Source: Endozoicomonas_A sp049275935 | GTDB taxonomy: Bacteria; Pseudomonadota; Gammaproteobacteria; Pseudomonadales; Endozoicomonadaceae | Assembly: GCF_049275935.1 (NCBI RefSeq) | Contig: NZ_CP184830.1 | Location: forward strand, 2,666,001-2,730,000 | Length of the DNA stretch: 64,000 nucleotides | Direction: 5' to 3' | Shown here: piece after piece, positions 45,649 to 56,016 of the stretch | How positions within the stretch are numbered: position 1 is the stretch's first letter | Layout: every line of letters begins with the position of its first letter | Position numbers and translations under genes: made by a program | The notes under the pieces: model-generated | Databases searched by the model: none | The model's input: the letters and a program-made list of their open reading frames with translations, nothing else | What the model was told of the DNA's origin: nothing

Positions 45649-48600
45649 ATGGATTTGCTTCCTATTAACGAAGGAAAAGTAGAGGCGCCTTTTGCCGACT
45701 TAAGTTTATCTGAAAATATTGATAAAAATATTGATAAGACAGGCAGCGCTTTTGCCAGGAAAGTGAGTAGAAGAGAAAAGGTAATGTGCCCGGATGTTGC
45801 TTCTGCTAAGCAGGATAAGGCGATCAATATTGATTTCGGGCACAAGGACAGAAATACAGTAGCCGCCACTGATATTCCCCCGAAAATAATTGCGACAGGT
45901 CTGGAAACGCTGACCATTGAACCGGTAAAAAAGCGTCCGAAAATAGCTGCAACCGAAACAGCCCATTTGCCGGTCATTGATCCATCGTTGATCGAATCCA
46001 CTCAGGTAGCGAAATCGGCCTTGCTTCAGCATTATTGTCCTAACATTATCGTGCCTCATGCACAGGCTATTGCCCGCCCCGTTCATGGTGTCCAGCACAG
46101 TTGCCGGACGGCAATCTGGGCAGTAGCCCTGTTGCAACAGCGTAAATTGCACGGCGATCGCCTGGCGCGAGCATTTCCCGACCACATGGTCCCCCTGCTG
46201 ATTAAAGCCTGCCTGTTTCACGACACTGGTCGTGAAGGCGATGGGCGCGATACGCTGGAGTGGGAGCGGGCCAGTGCTGACAACCTGAGGGAACACCTGC
46301 GCAACTGTGGCATGGAACAGTCCCTGGCCTGGCAATGTGGTGAAGCGATTTGCCACAAGGATAACCCGAAGGGCTGCAAACATCTGCCAGAAGCAATACA
46401 GACCCTGCGCAGCCTGCTCCATGATGCGGATACGCTCGATGTTATGCGAGTCAGAGGATGCTTTTACATGGACCGGCTGGAGTGTTTTGCTAACTGTCGG
46501 GATGATCACCAGAGGGAAGAGTGGCGCTCGCTGGCCAAAGAGGTCTGTAAGGTGATTGCCGGGCAGGGTGACCTCTTTTATCCGATAACCTTGCATGACA
46601 GTCCTGCAAACCGCGAACATTTCTTCTTCATTGGTGCCGACAGCCAGTGCGAGAGCACCAAAAAGCAGTGGGAGCACCATCCTTCGCCCTTCAGTTATCA
46701 GCTCTTTAGCATAGCTAAGCAGTCCAATGTTGTCCGGGGGCTGATTACGCCTTATACCGGACAGCTGGCAGAACCATCGGCATCGTCTTTCTCACTGGCA
46801 CAACTGAACCCCCAAACTACTGCCATAAAAGACTGCTCGGGCAGCTGGCCAACGGGGCTGTACAAGGATCCCATTAACCAACAGGTTTATTCCATCAAAC
46901 CGACGAGCTGTGAGCTAAGTGCCCGCAACCAGTTACTGATGGCCAACCTCGCCGGACTGCTGGGCATCACAGTACCTCAGAGCTTTGTCCATCAGGAAGA
47001 GGGGCATTTTTATGTGGTCAGTCGTGTCCCCGGGGAATGGCAGGGTAAGCTCAAAGGTGGGGAGGAGACCCTGCGCTCTTTGTCTCCAGAGCAGTGGGCC
47101 AGATTATTGCTGATTAATGTGATTGTTGGTAATGAAAATATGGTTAACAGTGCCTGGGAGGGCATTGAACTGACCCCGGAAGGGGAGCCGGTGATGTTCC
47201 ACTGGGACTTTGCCGGGCTGGCGACTCGCTACCCCTGTCCCGAGAAGCCAGAACCTGCCTCCAAAACGGATGACTTTTCCTCCATGCCGGTGCTGCTGAA
47301 TAAACTGCGGGACCCCAAGGCTCCCCCCATGAACTCGTTCCCGATCCACAACCCCTGCGTCGATATTCTCGCGCAATTGGATGATGACTTGCTGGGCCAT
47401 ACCCTGAAAGATATCTTGCGCCAGGTTGACTGGCAGGCCCTGGACCGGCTGATCGAACACAGCGGTTTTCTGCCCGGTGACCGCAGCTGGTTACGGCGGA
47501 CTATTCACGATCGTATTGCCTGGCTGACCACTCGCTTTCCCAACAGCCTTGAGACGGGTGAGCGGGTATCCATGGCGGAATACAAGGCGATAGAGGCAGC
47601 GGGTATCCGTGGCGGTTGGCTGCCGGTTAAAGGCCGTGATGTCCAGGGCGGGCAGATCGGTATTAGCCAGTTACTGGATGCCAATGACCAACCCATCACC
47701 CGGATGTTCCTCAAGTTGTCCCGGGAAGCGGGCAATAAACTGGCAGATAACCTGGCTCTGGAAAGGGGATTGCACCGTCTGGCCATCCGGGTTCAATATG
47801 CCAACTTTGCCTTGAATAATTCCAAAAACCTCCCGAACCACGATTACCGTGACTGGCGCAGTGACCTGGCCAGCCTGGCCAACGACTGTGAGGGAATGGC
47901 CGAGCAGTTAACCAAAGATAAAACACGATGGTACGAAAAGGATCACTATGCCATTGATAATACCGTGATGATTTTGCGGGACATTGTTAAAAAGTGTCGG
48001 GCATCGTTAGCTGCCGACGTGCCCTCCATTGCAAGACTGCCAACCATCGACACTCCACTGCCTTTCACGTCCTTGCCTGCACGAATCAGTTCAAGAACCG
48101 GCAAAAACGATGTAGCGAAAGTACAGCTGGCTGAATTCAGCCGCGGTTTTGCCAAACTGACAGGCCAGAGCGTCAGTTATTTGAGTCAGGAACAAATGGA
48201 TCATGCCAACCTGATCGCCCCACCGGTTCGGTCAGTTGAACTCGAATCGGTCGTCTGTGAAGGCGGCAGTATTCTGTTTTCTCCTCCGAACCTGCCTGAA
48301 GCCCTGAGCTTTGAAAATCAATTGATCCTCACTTTTCCGGGACACACTAAAGCGGTGGTTGAAGCATTGTTCAGGGAACTGGCAGAGCTGGGCATTGGTG
48401 GGGAGCGACCAGATATCCCTGACCTGGAAGAGCAATGGCTGGACGCCCTGGCCGACTACCACGGCTGCCTTGGTGATATGAACCTTGACGTGGCAGCGAA
48501 GATCAATACTCCGGTAAACACCCGCAAAAAGAAATTTCTTAAAGAGCTTCTGAACCTCAGTGACGAAGAACTGGTTTGGGAAATCCATTGTCGTATTCGC

Positions 48601-50556
48601 GCAGGACGTCTGGTGCATTATCGCCCGGGGTTGCCCCATGGTATTGAGGCAAACCCTGCCAGGAAGTTCTGCCCCGCGCACGATCTAAACTATTCTGCAT
48701 TGCAGCAAAGCAGCAGTGGAAAGTTTGTGGTCGAGAGTCTGGAAAATGAAGCGACCCTGTGTTCCTTTGAACGACGTACCCAGATCGGGATAGATCCAAC
48801 CGGGAATGTTTCGGCACTCAGGATGAAATGCGATGCCGAATATGCATTTTCCCGAGTCATGGAGGAGGAGCTGGCGGCTAATTCCAGGCAAAGCGGAGGT
48901 GGGGTCATGTGTATGCGCCTGGATTCTGCAACATTCGGCCGTCTGGATGCACAAATTTATAACAACCAAAGCCAAATTGCGTCGGGATTCTTTGGTTCGG
49001 ACGCCTTTGCCCGTAATGATAAAATCATTACGCAGTCAGCAGGTGACTACCAAAGTGTGATTCAGCACAGTGATTTACAAGAGATCCGTTTTTCCAATCC
49101 TGTGTCCTTGTCTGACGAGTTGAAACTGCTTGAGATGGGTTCTCCCGAAGGTCAGGCATTGTTGCGCAGGCTAAAGAAACGCTTTAGCCACTGGCCCGAC
49201 GGGCGCCCACTGGAACAGCTTTTTCCGCAATCCTGGTCAATCCTTTACCTTGAGATAACCTGTAAAGGCAGCCAGTTTGACAAAGGCATCAAAAGTCTCG
49301 TCAAGGTTTGTGGTGAAGAGGGCATACAGTTGCTGTTTGAGCAAAACCCACAATTGTTGGAGGGCAAGCTGGATTCCCTGGATGGTCTTAAGCTGAATGG
49401 TGGGGCTCTTATAAAAAGGATTGATTTCAGGGGCTGTTCAATGAACGGCACAGTGTTGCAATCTGTTTCATTTGAGGAGTGTAAGTTCAATATAGAGTTG
49501 TTAAGCAGTGCTATTGTTGAAAAAGGCTTTTTCAGCGGATGTTTTTTTGAAGGTCAGCGGTTTACATCATCGCTATTAGACAATGCCCGTTTTCACTCTG
49601 AAGGTTATGAGGAGGGCAAGATATATGAAAGTACACATCATCTTTCTCAAATCCTGTATCAGTCGTGTGTTAATCAGTACAATGAGTTTAATCTGGAACA
49701 ATGGCTGGAGGTGATGGGAAAAAGTGATTTTCTACGCTTCGGCTCAACACCGCTGGATGATCTAAGCCGGGATATTCTGTCCCAACACATTGAAGAAATT
49801 AAAAACACTTATCCAAAGCAACTTTGTAAAATTATTAATGGACTTTTTTCCATTAAATTTAAAAGTACTGCCAATGCAATAAATTTTGCCAGTAATAATC
49901 CGAAATTCTATGATCTCAAAATCAAAGATCTCAAAGACTTGTATTTTGAGTTCAGAACCAACTTCCTGAAAGAAGGAAAATATCTGGGTGAATCAGGGAC
50001 TCCATTTGATAAATTATTTAAACTCTATAGCGTCAAACGCAGTGATTATTCCCGTGAAGCGGTTTTGGCGTTGATGTTAAATGTTATTAATCTTGTTCTG
50101 TTTCCTGAATCCAATGATCAGTACATAGACTTTGGCGTCAATACCAATAGTGCCGATGTGCATGACTATTGCCTGAAGGCCATTCCAGAGGTAAGTAGCA
50201 CAAGTGCACAAAGTAACACAGATGACCTGCCTCTGGTTGAAATGCAACGTTACAAAGTTCGTCTTTGCAAGTTTCGCCTTCAAGAGTACCGGAACTATAT
50301 TCATCAATTCTGGGAAGAATGCTCAGAGGAGAGTCAATTAACAATAGCCAAACACTGTTTGCGTCATCAAAATGTTGCCGTTAGCCCCAAAACAACCGGG
50401 GCATTTTTTAATTTGTTATCTAAAGAACACGGCGAGGAAAATTGGCGCAACATCCATTTCGCTAACATCGGAAAACATGTAGAAATTCAGAGTGAGTTGA
50501 TTCCGTTGCTTGTTGAAGAATTTGGCGAATGGGGCAGATCCACCAAATTTTATTAA
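45649..50556 (+). CDS. Giant SidE-phosphodiesterase-like effector, copy 4 (1635 aa)
   Basis: Intact paralog with a more diverged N-terminus: a 12-base duplication gives ENIDKNIDKTGSAF, and the basic motif is PVKKRPKIAATE, which resembles a short nuclear-localisation signal. HD-like motifs are kept (HGVQH, FHDTGREGDGRD, LLHDADTLDVMRVR). The kinase-like block differs slightly (HWDFAGLA instead of HWDYAGMA). It carries the FALNNSKNLPNHDYRDW insertion type. The pentapeptide-like block reads IDFRGCSMNGTVLQSVSFEE. It ends STKFY. Confidence 0.75.
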   Translation: MDLLPINEGKVEAPFADLSLSENIDKNIDKTGSAFARKVSRREKVMCPDVASAKQDKAINIDFGHKDRNTVAATDIPPKIIATGLETLTIEPVKKRPKIAATETAHLPVIDPSLIESTQVAKSALLQHYCPNIIVPHAQAIARPVHGVQHSCRTAIWAVALLQQRKLHGDRLARAFPDHMVPLLIKACLFHDTGREGDGRDTLEWERASADNLREHLRNCGMEQSLAWQCGEAICHKDNPKGCKHLPEAIQTLRSLLHDADTLDVMRVRGCFYMDRLECFANCRDDHQREEWRSLAKEVCKVIAGQGDLFYPITLHDSPANREHFFFIGADSQCESTKKQWEHHPSPFSYQLFSIAKQSNVVRGLITPYTGQLAEPSASSFSLAQLNPQTTAIKDCSGSWPTGLYKDPINQQVYSIKPTSCELSARNQLLMANLAGLLGITVPQSFVHQEEGHFYVVSRVPGEWQGKLKGGEETLRSLSPEQWARLLLINVIVGNENMVNSAWEGIELTPEGEPVMFHWDFAGLATRYPCPEKPEPASKTDDFSSMPVLLNKLRDPKAPPMNSFPIHNPCVDILAQLDDDLLGHTLKDILRQVDWQALDRLIEHSGFLPGDRSWLRRTIHDRIAWLTTRFPNSLETGERVSMAEYKAIEAAGIRGGWLPVKGRDVQGGQIGISQLLDANDQPITRMFLKLSREAGNKLADNLALERGLHRLAIRVQYANFALNNSKNLPNHDYRDWRSDLASLANDCEGMAEQLTKDKTRWYEKDHYAIDNTVMILRDIVKKCRASLAADVPSIARLPTIDTPLPFTSLPARISSRTGKNDVAKVQLAEFSRGFAKLTGQSVSYLSQEQMDHANLIAPPVRSVELESVVCEGGSILFSPPNLPEALSFENQLILTFPGHTKAVVEALFRELAELGIGGERPDIPDLEEQWLDALADYHGCLGDMNLDVAAKINTPVNTRKKKFLKELLNLSDEELVWEIHCRIRAGRLVHYRPGLPHGIEANPARKFCPAHDLNYSALQQSSSGKFVVESLENEATLCSFERRTQIGIDPTGNVSALRMKCDAEYAFSRVMEEELAANSRQSGGGVMCMRLDSATFGRLDAQIYNNQSQIASGFFGSDAFARNDKIITQSAGDYQSVIQHSDLQEIRFSNPVSLSDELKLLEMGSPEGQALLRRLKKRFSHWPDGRPLEQLFPQSWSILYLEITCKGSQFDKGIKSLVKVCGEEGIQLLFEQNPQLLEGKLDSLDGLKLNGGALIKRIDFRGCSMNGTVLQSVSFEECKFNIELLSSAIVEKGFFSGCFFEGQRFTSSLLDNARFHSEGYEEGKIYESTHHLSQILYQSCVNQYNEFNLEQWLEVMGKSDFLRFGSTPLDDLSRDILSQHIEEIKNTYPKQLCKIINGLFSIKFKSTANAINFASNNPKFYDLKIKDLKDLYFEFRTNFLKEGKYLGESGTPFDKLFKLYSVKRSDYSREAVLALMLNVINLVLFPESNDQYIDFGVNTNSADVHDYCLKAIPEVSSTSAQSNTDDLPLVEMQRYKVRLCKFRLQEYRNYIHQFWEECSEESQLTIAKHCLRHQNVAVSPKTTGAFFNLLSKEHGEENWRNIHFANIGKHVEIQSELIPLLVEEFGEWGRSTKFY

Positions 50557-50671
50557 GTTCGAGTTGCCTGCCCTCCTCAGTGAGGCACTTTTAACAATAG
50601 ACAAGGTGATGTTGTGATTCGGCAGGTATGGAGCCAATCTCACAGTTTTGCCCAGTCTTCACAGAATGGAT

Positions 50672-50700
50672 GGAACTAACTGACTGGATAAACTGTCCAA
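50672..50700 (+). promoter_or_regulatory. ECF-type promoter, giant copy 5
   Basis: GGAACTA, 17 bases, TCCAA, 65 bases before the ATG at 50766. Confidence 0.5.
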
Positions 50701-50765
50701 GTTTCAATGGATTCGGTTTGACTCAGAAGGTCAATATTACAAGGACAGTAGTGAGGGCTAAAAAA

Positions 50766-53700
50766 ATGGATTCGCTCCTCGGTAAAACAGTAGGTGGAAC
50801 AAGAGAAGAGACGCCTTTTGCCGGCTCAAGTTTATCTGAAAATATTGATAAGACAGGCACCGCTTTTGCCAGAAAAGTGAGTATAAGTAGAGAGTTAATG
50901 CCCACGGATGTTGCTTCTGCAAAGCGGGATGAGGCAGCCAATATTCATTGCATGCGAAATGTCGGGCAGGAAGTAGCCGCCACTGATATTCCCCCAAAAA
51001 TAATTGAGACAGGGCTGGAAACGCTGACCATTGAACCGGTAAAAAAACGTCGGAAAATAGCTGCAACCGAAACAGCCCATTGGCCGGTCATTGATCCATC
51101 GTTGATTGAATCCACTCAGGTAGCGAAAACAGCCTTGCTTCAGCCTTATCGCCCATCAAACATCTTTCCTTCTGCCCAGACCATTGCCCGCCAGGTTCAC
51201 GGTCTCCAGCACAGTTGCCGAACGGCAATCTGGGCAGTAGCTCTGTTACAACAGCGTAAACTGCACGGCGATCGTCTGGCGCGGGCATTTCCCGACGACA
51301 TGATACCCCTGCTGATTAAAGCCTGCCTTTTTCACGATACGGGTCGTGAAGGCGATGGGAACGATACGCCGGAGTGGGAGCGGGCCAGTGCTGACAACCT
51401 GAGGGAACACCTGCGCAACTTTGGCGTGGATCAGTCTCTGGCCTGGCAGTGTGGTGAAGCCATTTGCCACAAGGATAATCCGAAGGGCTGCGAGCATCTG
51501 CCCGAGGCGATACAGACCCTGCGCAGTCTGCTCCATGACGCCGATACGCTCGATGTTATGCGGGTCAGAGGAAGCTTTTACATGGATCGGCTGGAGTGTT
51601 TTTCTGACTGTCAGGATGATCAGCAGAGGCAAGAATGGCGCGAGCTGGCCGAAGAGGTCTGCCGGGTGATTGCCAGGCAGGGGGACCTCTGGTATCCGAT
51701 CAAGTTGCAGGACAGTGACGCAAGCTGCGAACATTTCTTCAGCATCGGTGACGCCAGCCTGTGTGAAAACACCAAAAAGCAGTGGGAGCACCACCCTTCG
51801 CCCTTCAGTTATCAGCTCTTTAGCATAGGTGAGCAGTCCGGTGTTGTTCGGGAGTTGATTACGCCTTATACGGGGCAGCTGGCAGAACCACAGGAATCGT
51901 CCTTCTCTCTGGCAAAACTGACCCCGCAAGCTGCTGCCATGGAAGAATGCCAGAGCACCTGGCCGGCGGGGCTTTACAACGACCCCGTTAGCCAACAGGT
52001 TTATGCCATCAAACCGGCGAGCTGTGAGCTAAGTGCCCGCAACCAGCTGCTGATGGCTAAACTTGCCGGGCTACTCGGCATCACAATACCTGAGAGCTTT
52101 GTCCATGAAGAAGAGGGTCATTTTTATGTAGTCAGTTCTGTCCCCATACAATGGCAGGGCGAGCTCAAAGGCGGGGAGGCAATACTGCGTTCTCTGTCTC
52201 AAGAGCAGTGGGCCAGATTATTGCTGGTCAATGTGATTGTCGGTAACGAAAATATGGTCAACAGTGCCTGGGAGGGCATTGAACTGACCCCGGAAGGAGA
52301 GCCGGTCATGTTCCACTGGGATTATGCCGGGATGGCGACTCGCTACCCATGTCCTGAAAAACCAGAGCCCGCCTCGAAAACGGATGACTTTTCCTCCATG
52401 CCCTTGCTGCTGCATAAACTGAGGAACCCTCAGGCGCCCCCCATGAACTCGTTGCCGATTTATAACCCCTGCGTCGATATTCTTTCAGAATTAGAGGATG
52501 ACTTACTGGGCCATACCCTGAAAGATATCCTGCGGCAGGTTGACTGGCAGGCGCTGGACCGGCAGATCGAAAACAGTGGTTTTCTGCCCGGTGACCGCAG
52601 CTGGTTACGGCAGACTATTCATGATCGTATTGCCTGGCTGACCACCCGCTTTCCCAACAGCCTGGAAGCGGGTGAGCGGGTATCCATGGCGGAATACAAG
52701 GCGATAGAGGCGGCGGGTATCCGTGGCGGTTGGCTGCCGGTCAAAGGCCGGGATATACGGGGCGGGCATATCGGTATCAGCCAGTTACTGGATGCCAATG
52801 GCCAACCCATCACCCGGATGACCCTCAAGTTGTCCCGGGAAGCGGGCAATAAACTGGCTGATAACCTGGCCCTGGAACGGGGATTGCACCGTCTGGCCAG
52901 CCGGGTTAGATATACCAACTCTGCCCTGAACAGACGTTACCGAGACTGGCGCAGTGACCTGACCAGCTTGGCCAATGACTGTGACGGCATGGCGGAGCAG
53001 TTAACCGGAGATAAAACACGATGGCACGAAAAGGATCAGGATAGCATTGCCAATACCGTGACGATTCTGCAGGACATTGCAAACAAGTGCCGGGCGTCAT
53101 TAGCCGCCGACCTGCCGTCCATTGCAAAACTGCCAGTCATTAAAACGCCATTGCCCGCCCCTGTCTTTCCTGCACGAGTCAGTTCAAGAATCGGCGAAGA
53201 AGTTGAAGCAAAAGTAGAGCTGGCTGAATTCAGCCACGGTTTTGCCAAATTGACAGGCCAGAAGGTCAGTTATTTGAGTCCGGAACAACTGAAGGTTAAC
53301 CGCCTGAGTGCCTCACCGGTACGAGCCGTTGAACTCGAATCGGTCGTCTGTGAAGGCGGCAGTATTCTGTTTTCTCCTCCGAACCTGCCAGAAGCCCTGA
53401 GCTTTGAAAATCAACTGACCCTCACCTTTGCGGGACACAGTAAAACAGTGGTTGAAGCATTGTTCAGGGAACTGGCAGGGCTGGGCATTGATGGGGAGCG
53501 GCCGGATACCACCGACCTGGAGGAGCAATGGCTGGACGCCCTGGCTGACTGCCATGGCTGCCTTGGTGATATGAACCTTGCCGTGGCAGCGGATCTCAAT
53601 ACGCCGGTAAACATCGGCAAAAAAGCCTTTCTTAAAGAAGTGCTGAACTTCAGTGACGAAGAATTGCTTGATTGGGAAATCCATTCTCGTATTCGCGCAG

Positions 53701-55697
53701 GACGTTGGGTTCAACTACGTCCGGGCTCGCCCCAAGGCATTTCGGCAACCCCCGACAGAAAGTTCTGCCCCGCGCACGATATACAATTTTGTGCAGATCG
53801 GGAAGGGAGCGAAGAACGATTTATGATCGATAGCCTGAGTAATGACGCTACCCTGAGCTCCTTTGAACGACGTACTCAGATCGGGATGGAACCTACCTGG
53901 CATATCAATCCCAGGGCTTCGTTGCGCAGGATGAAATGCGACACCGGATATGCATTTACCCGAATCATCGAGGACGCGGAGCTGGCGGATTATTCAGGGC
54001 GGGTTTATGAAAATGGGATCATGTGTATGAAGTTGACTTCTGAAACACTCGGCCGTATGGATGCAGAAATTTATGATAATCAATGTCAGTTTAATAAGGC
54101 CCTTGGTTTGGACGCCTTTGCTCGTAATGAGAAAATCATTAAGCAGTCAACCTGTGACTACCAGAGTTTGATTCAGCACAATAATTCGGCTAATCCACAG
54201 GAGACTCGTTTTTCCAACCCTCTGTCCTTGTTTGACGAGTTGAACCTGCTTGATATCAGCTCTAGCGAAAGTCAGCGGCAATTGTTGTCTATTTTGAAGA
54301 GACGCTATAGCCACTGGCCTGATGGGCGCCCGCTGGAACAGCTTTTTCGGCAATCCTGGTCAGTCCTTTACCATGAGATAATCTGTGAAGGCAGCCAGTT
54401 TGACAAAAGCATCAAAAGTCTCGTCAAGGTTTGTGGTGAAAAGGACATTCAGTCGCTGATTGAGCAAAACCCACAACTGTCGAAGGGCAGACTGGATTCC
54501 CTGGATGGTCTTAAGCTGAAGGGTGGGTTTAATATAAAAGGGGTTGATTTCAGAGGCTGTTCAATGAATGGCACAGTGTTGCAATCCGTTTCATTTGAGG
54601 AGTGTAAATTCAAGACAGAACTGTTAAATAATGCCACCATTGAGAACGGCTTTTTCGCCAAATGTTCTTTTGAAGGTAAGCGGTTTTCATCATCGATATT
54701 AGACAATTCCCGTTTTCACGTTGAAAATGATCAGGATGGCTTGGTATATGAAAGCACACAGCAGCTTTCCCGAATCCTGTATCAGTCGTGTGTTAATGAG
54801 AACAATGAGTTCAATCTGCAACAATGGCTGGAACTGATGGGCAAAAGCTATTGTCTACGCGGGGACTCAGCACCGCTGGATGATTTGAGTCGTGATATTC
54901 TGTCCCAAAATGTTGATGAAATTATCGCAACGTATCCACAGCAACTTTGTCGTATTCTTTATGGGCTTTTTTCCATCGAATTTAAAAACACTGCCAATGC
55001 AATAAATTTTGTCAGGAGTAATCGGGAATTCTATGATCGCAAAATCAAAGATCTCAAAGATTTGTATTTTGAGTTCAGAACCCTATTCCTGGAAAAAGGA
55101 GATTATAAGGGGCTGCAAGGTGATCCATTTGAAGAATTATTCAAACTCTACTACGTCAAACCCAGTGACTTTTCCCGGGAAGCGGTTTTGGCGTTGATGT
55201 TAAATGTTATTAACCTCGTTCTATTCCCGGAATCCAATGATCAATATATAGACTTTGTCGTCAATGCCAACAGCGCGGATGAGCATGACTATTGCTTGAA
55301 GGCCATTCCTGAGGTAAGTAGCAAAACTACACAAAACAACTCAGTCTTATCCCTGAAAAAAGATGCCCTGCCTCTGGTTGAAATGCGACATTACAAGGCT
55401 TGGCTATGTGACAGTTACCTTAAAGAGTACCGGGACTATATTCATCAATTCTGGGAAGAATGCTCAGAAAAGAGTCAATTAACAATAGCCAAACACTGTT
55501 TGCGTCATCAAAATGTTGCCGTTAGCCCTTCAACAACCGAGGAATTTATAACATTGTTGTGTAAAGGTCAGGATGTGGAAAATTGGCTGAAGCTCTATAG
55601 AGCTAACATGGAAAAACATATAAAAATTCATAAAGAGTGGGCTTCGTTGCTTGTGGACGAATTTGGGGAATGGGCCAACCCCATCGAACTTTATTAA
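50766..55697 (+). CDS. Giant SidE-phosphodiesterase-like effector, copy 5 (1643 aa)
   Basis: Intact and a clear mosaic. The N-terminus (MDSLLGKTVGGTREETPFAG) begins like copy 7 and continues like copies 1-4 (SENIDKTG). Around residues 290-350 it is identical to copy 1 (DCQDDQQRQEWRELAEEVCR), while from ~800 to ~1170 it follows copy 2 (RIGEEVEAKVELAEF, SASPVRAVELESVVCEGG, NSANPQETRF). HD-like motifs intact (FHDTGREGDGND). Basic motif PVKKRRKIAATE. I use ATG 50766 because the frame upstream of it crosses the conserved promoter. It ends PIELY. Confidence 0.75.
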   Translation: MDSLLGKTVGGTREETPFAGSSLSENIDKTGTAFARKVSISRELMPTDVASAKRDEAANIHCMRNVGQEVAATDIPPKIIETGLETLTIEPVKKRRKIAATETAHWPVIDPSLIESTQVAKTALLQPYRPSNIFPSAQTIARQVHGLQHSCRTAIWAVALLQQRKLHGDRLARAFPDDMIPLLIKACLFHDTGREGDGNDTPEWERASADNLREHLRNFGVDQSLAWQCGEAICHKDNPKGCEHLPEAIQTLRSLLHDADTLDVMRVRGSFYMDRLECFSDCQDDQQRQEWRELAEEVCRVIARQGDLWYPIKLQDSDASCEHFFSIGDASLCENTKKQWEHHPSPFSYQLFSIGEQSGVVRELITPYTGQLAEPQESSFSLAKLTPQAAAMEECQSTWPAGLYNDPVSQQVYAIKPASCELSARNQLLMAKLAGLLGITIPESFVHEEEGHFYVVSSVPIQWQGELKGGEAILRSLSQEQWARLLLVNVIVGNENMVNSAWEGIELTPEGEPVMFHWDYAGMATRYPCPEKPEPASKTDDFSSMPLLLHKLRNPQAPPMNSLPIYNPCVDILSELEDDLLGHTLKDILRQVDWQALDRQIENSGFLPGDRSWLRQTIHDRIAWLTTRFPNSLEAGERVSMAEYKAIEAAGIRGGWLPVKGRDIRGGHIGISQLLDANGQPITRMTLKLSREAGNKLADNLALERGLHRLASRVRYTNSALNRRYRDWRSDLTSLANDCDGMAEQLTGDKTRWHEKDQDSIANTVTILQDIANKCRASLAADLPSIAKLPVIKTPLPAPVFPARVSSRIGEEVEAKVELAEFSHGFAKLTGQKVSYLSPEQLKVNRLSASPVRAVELESVVCEGGSILFSPPNLPEALSFENQLTLTFAGHSKTVVEALFRELAGLGIDGERPDTTDLEEQWLDALADCHGCLGDMNLAVAADLNTPVNIGKKAFLKEVLNFSDEELLDWEIHSRIRAGRWVQLRPGSPQGISATPDRKFCPAHDIQFCADREGSEERFMIDSLSNDATLSSFERRTQIGMEPTWHINPRASLRRMKCDTGYAFTRIIEDAELADYSGRVYENGIMCMKLTSETLGRMDAEIYDNQCQFNKALGLDAFARNEKIIKQSTCDYQSLIQHNNSANPQETRFSNPLSLFDELNLLDISSSESQRQLLSILKRRYSHWPDGRPLEQLFRQSWSVLYHEIICEGSQFDKSIKSLVKVCGEKDIQSLIEQNPQLSKGRLDSLDGLKLKGGFNIKGVDFRGCSMNGTVLQSVSFEECKFKTELLNNATIENGFFAKCSFEGKRFSSSILDNSRFHVENDQDGLVYESTQQLSRILYQSCVNENNEFNLQQWLELMGKSYCLRGDSAPLDDLSRDILSQNVDEIIATYPQQLCRILYGLFSIEFKNTANAINFVRSNREFYDRKIKDLKDLYFEFRTLFLEKGDYKGLQGDPFEELFKLYYVKPSDFSREAVLALMLNVINLVLFPESNDQYIDFVVNANSADEHDYCLKAIPEVSSKTTQNNSVLSLKKDALPLVEMRHYKAWLCDSYLKEYRDYIHQFWEECSEKSQLTIAKHCLRHQNVAVSPSTTEEFITLLCKGQDVENWLKLYRANMEKHIKIHKEWASLLVDEFGEWANPIELY

Positions 55698-55787
55698 GTT
55701 CGAATTGCCTGCCCTCCTCAGTACCTCCTGCCATTCGGCAGGTATGGAGTCAATCTTATAGTTTTGCCCAGTCTTCACAGAATGGAT

Positions 55788-55950
55788 GGAACTAACTGAC
55801 TGGATAAACTGTCCAAACTGTAAGGGATTCGGTATGACCAGATGACCAGGACACCCACACCTTTCTCAGCCTGCCTGCGAGCATATTACGCATCGTCTGG
55901 ATTTTTAGCCCTGACAATGGAGGGAACTAATTGTTGGATAAAAAGTCGAA
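55788..55950 (+). promoter_or_regulatory. Two ECF-type promoters before giant copy 6
   Basis: Distal: GGAACTA (55788-55794), 17 bases, TCCAA (55812-55816). Proximal: GGAACTA (55923-55929), 16 bases, TCGAA (55946-55950), 66 bases before the ATG. A repeat lies between them. Confidence 0.5.
55842..55923 (+). repeat. 82-bp repeat, copy 1
   Basis: Starts ATGACCAGGACACCCACACC and ends GACAATGGAGG. It recurs almost unchanged at 60969-61050 before giant copy 7 and delivers part of the promoter (AATGGAGG) each time. Confidence 0.8.
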
Positions 55951-56016
55951 AATCACATTCGATCAGGTTCGTCTTAATCAGACTGGTGTAACAAGGGCAG
56001 ATGCGAGGACTAAAAA

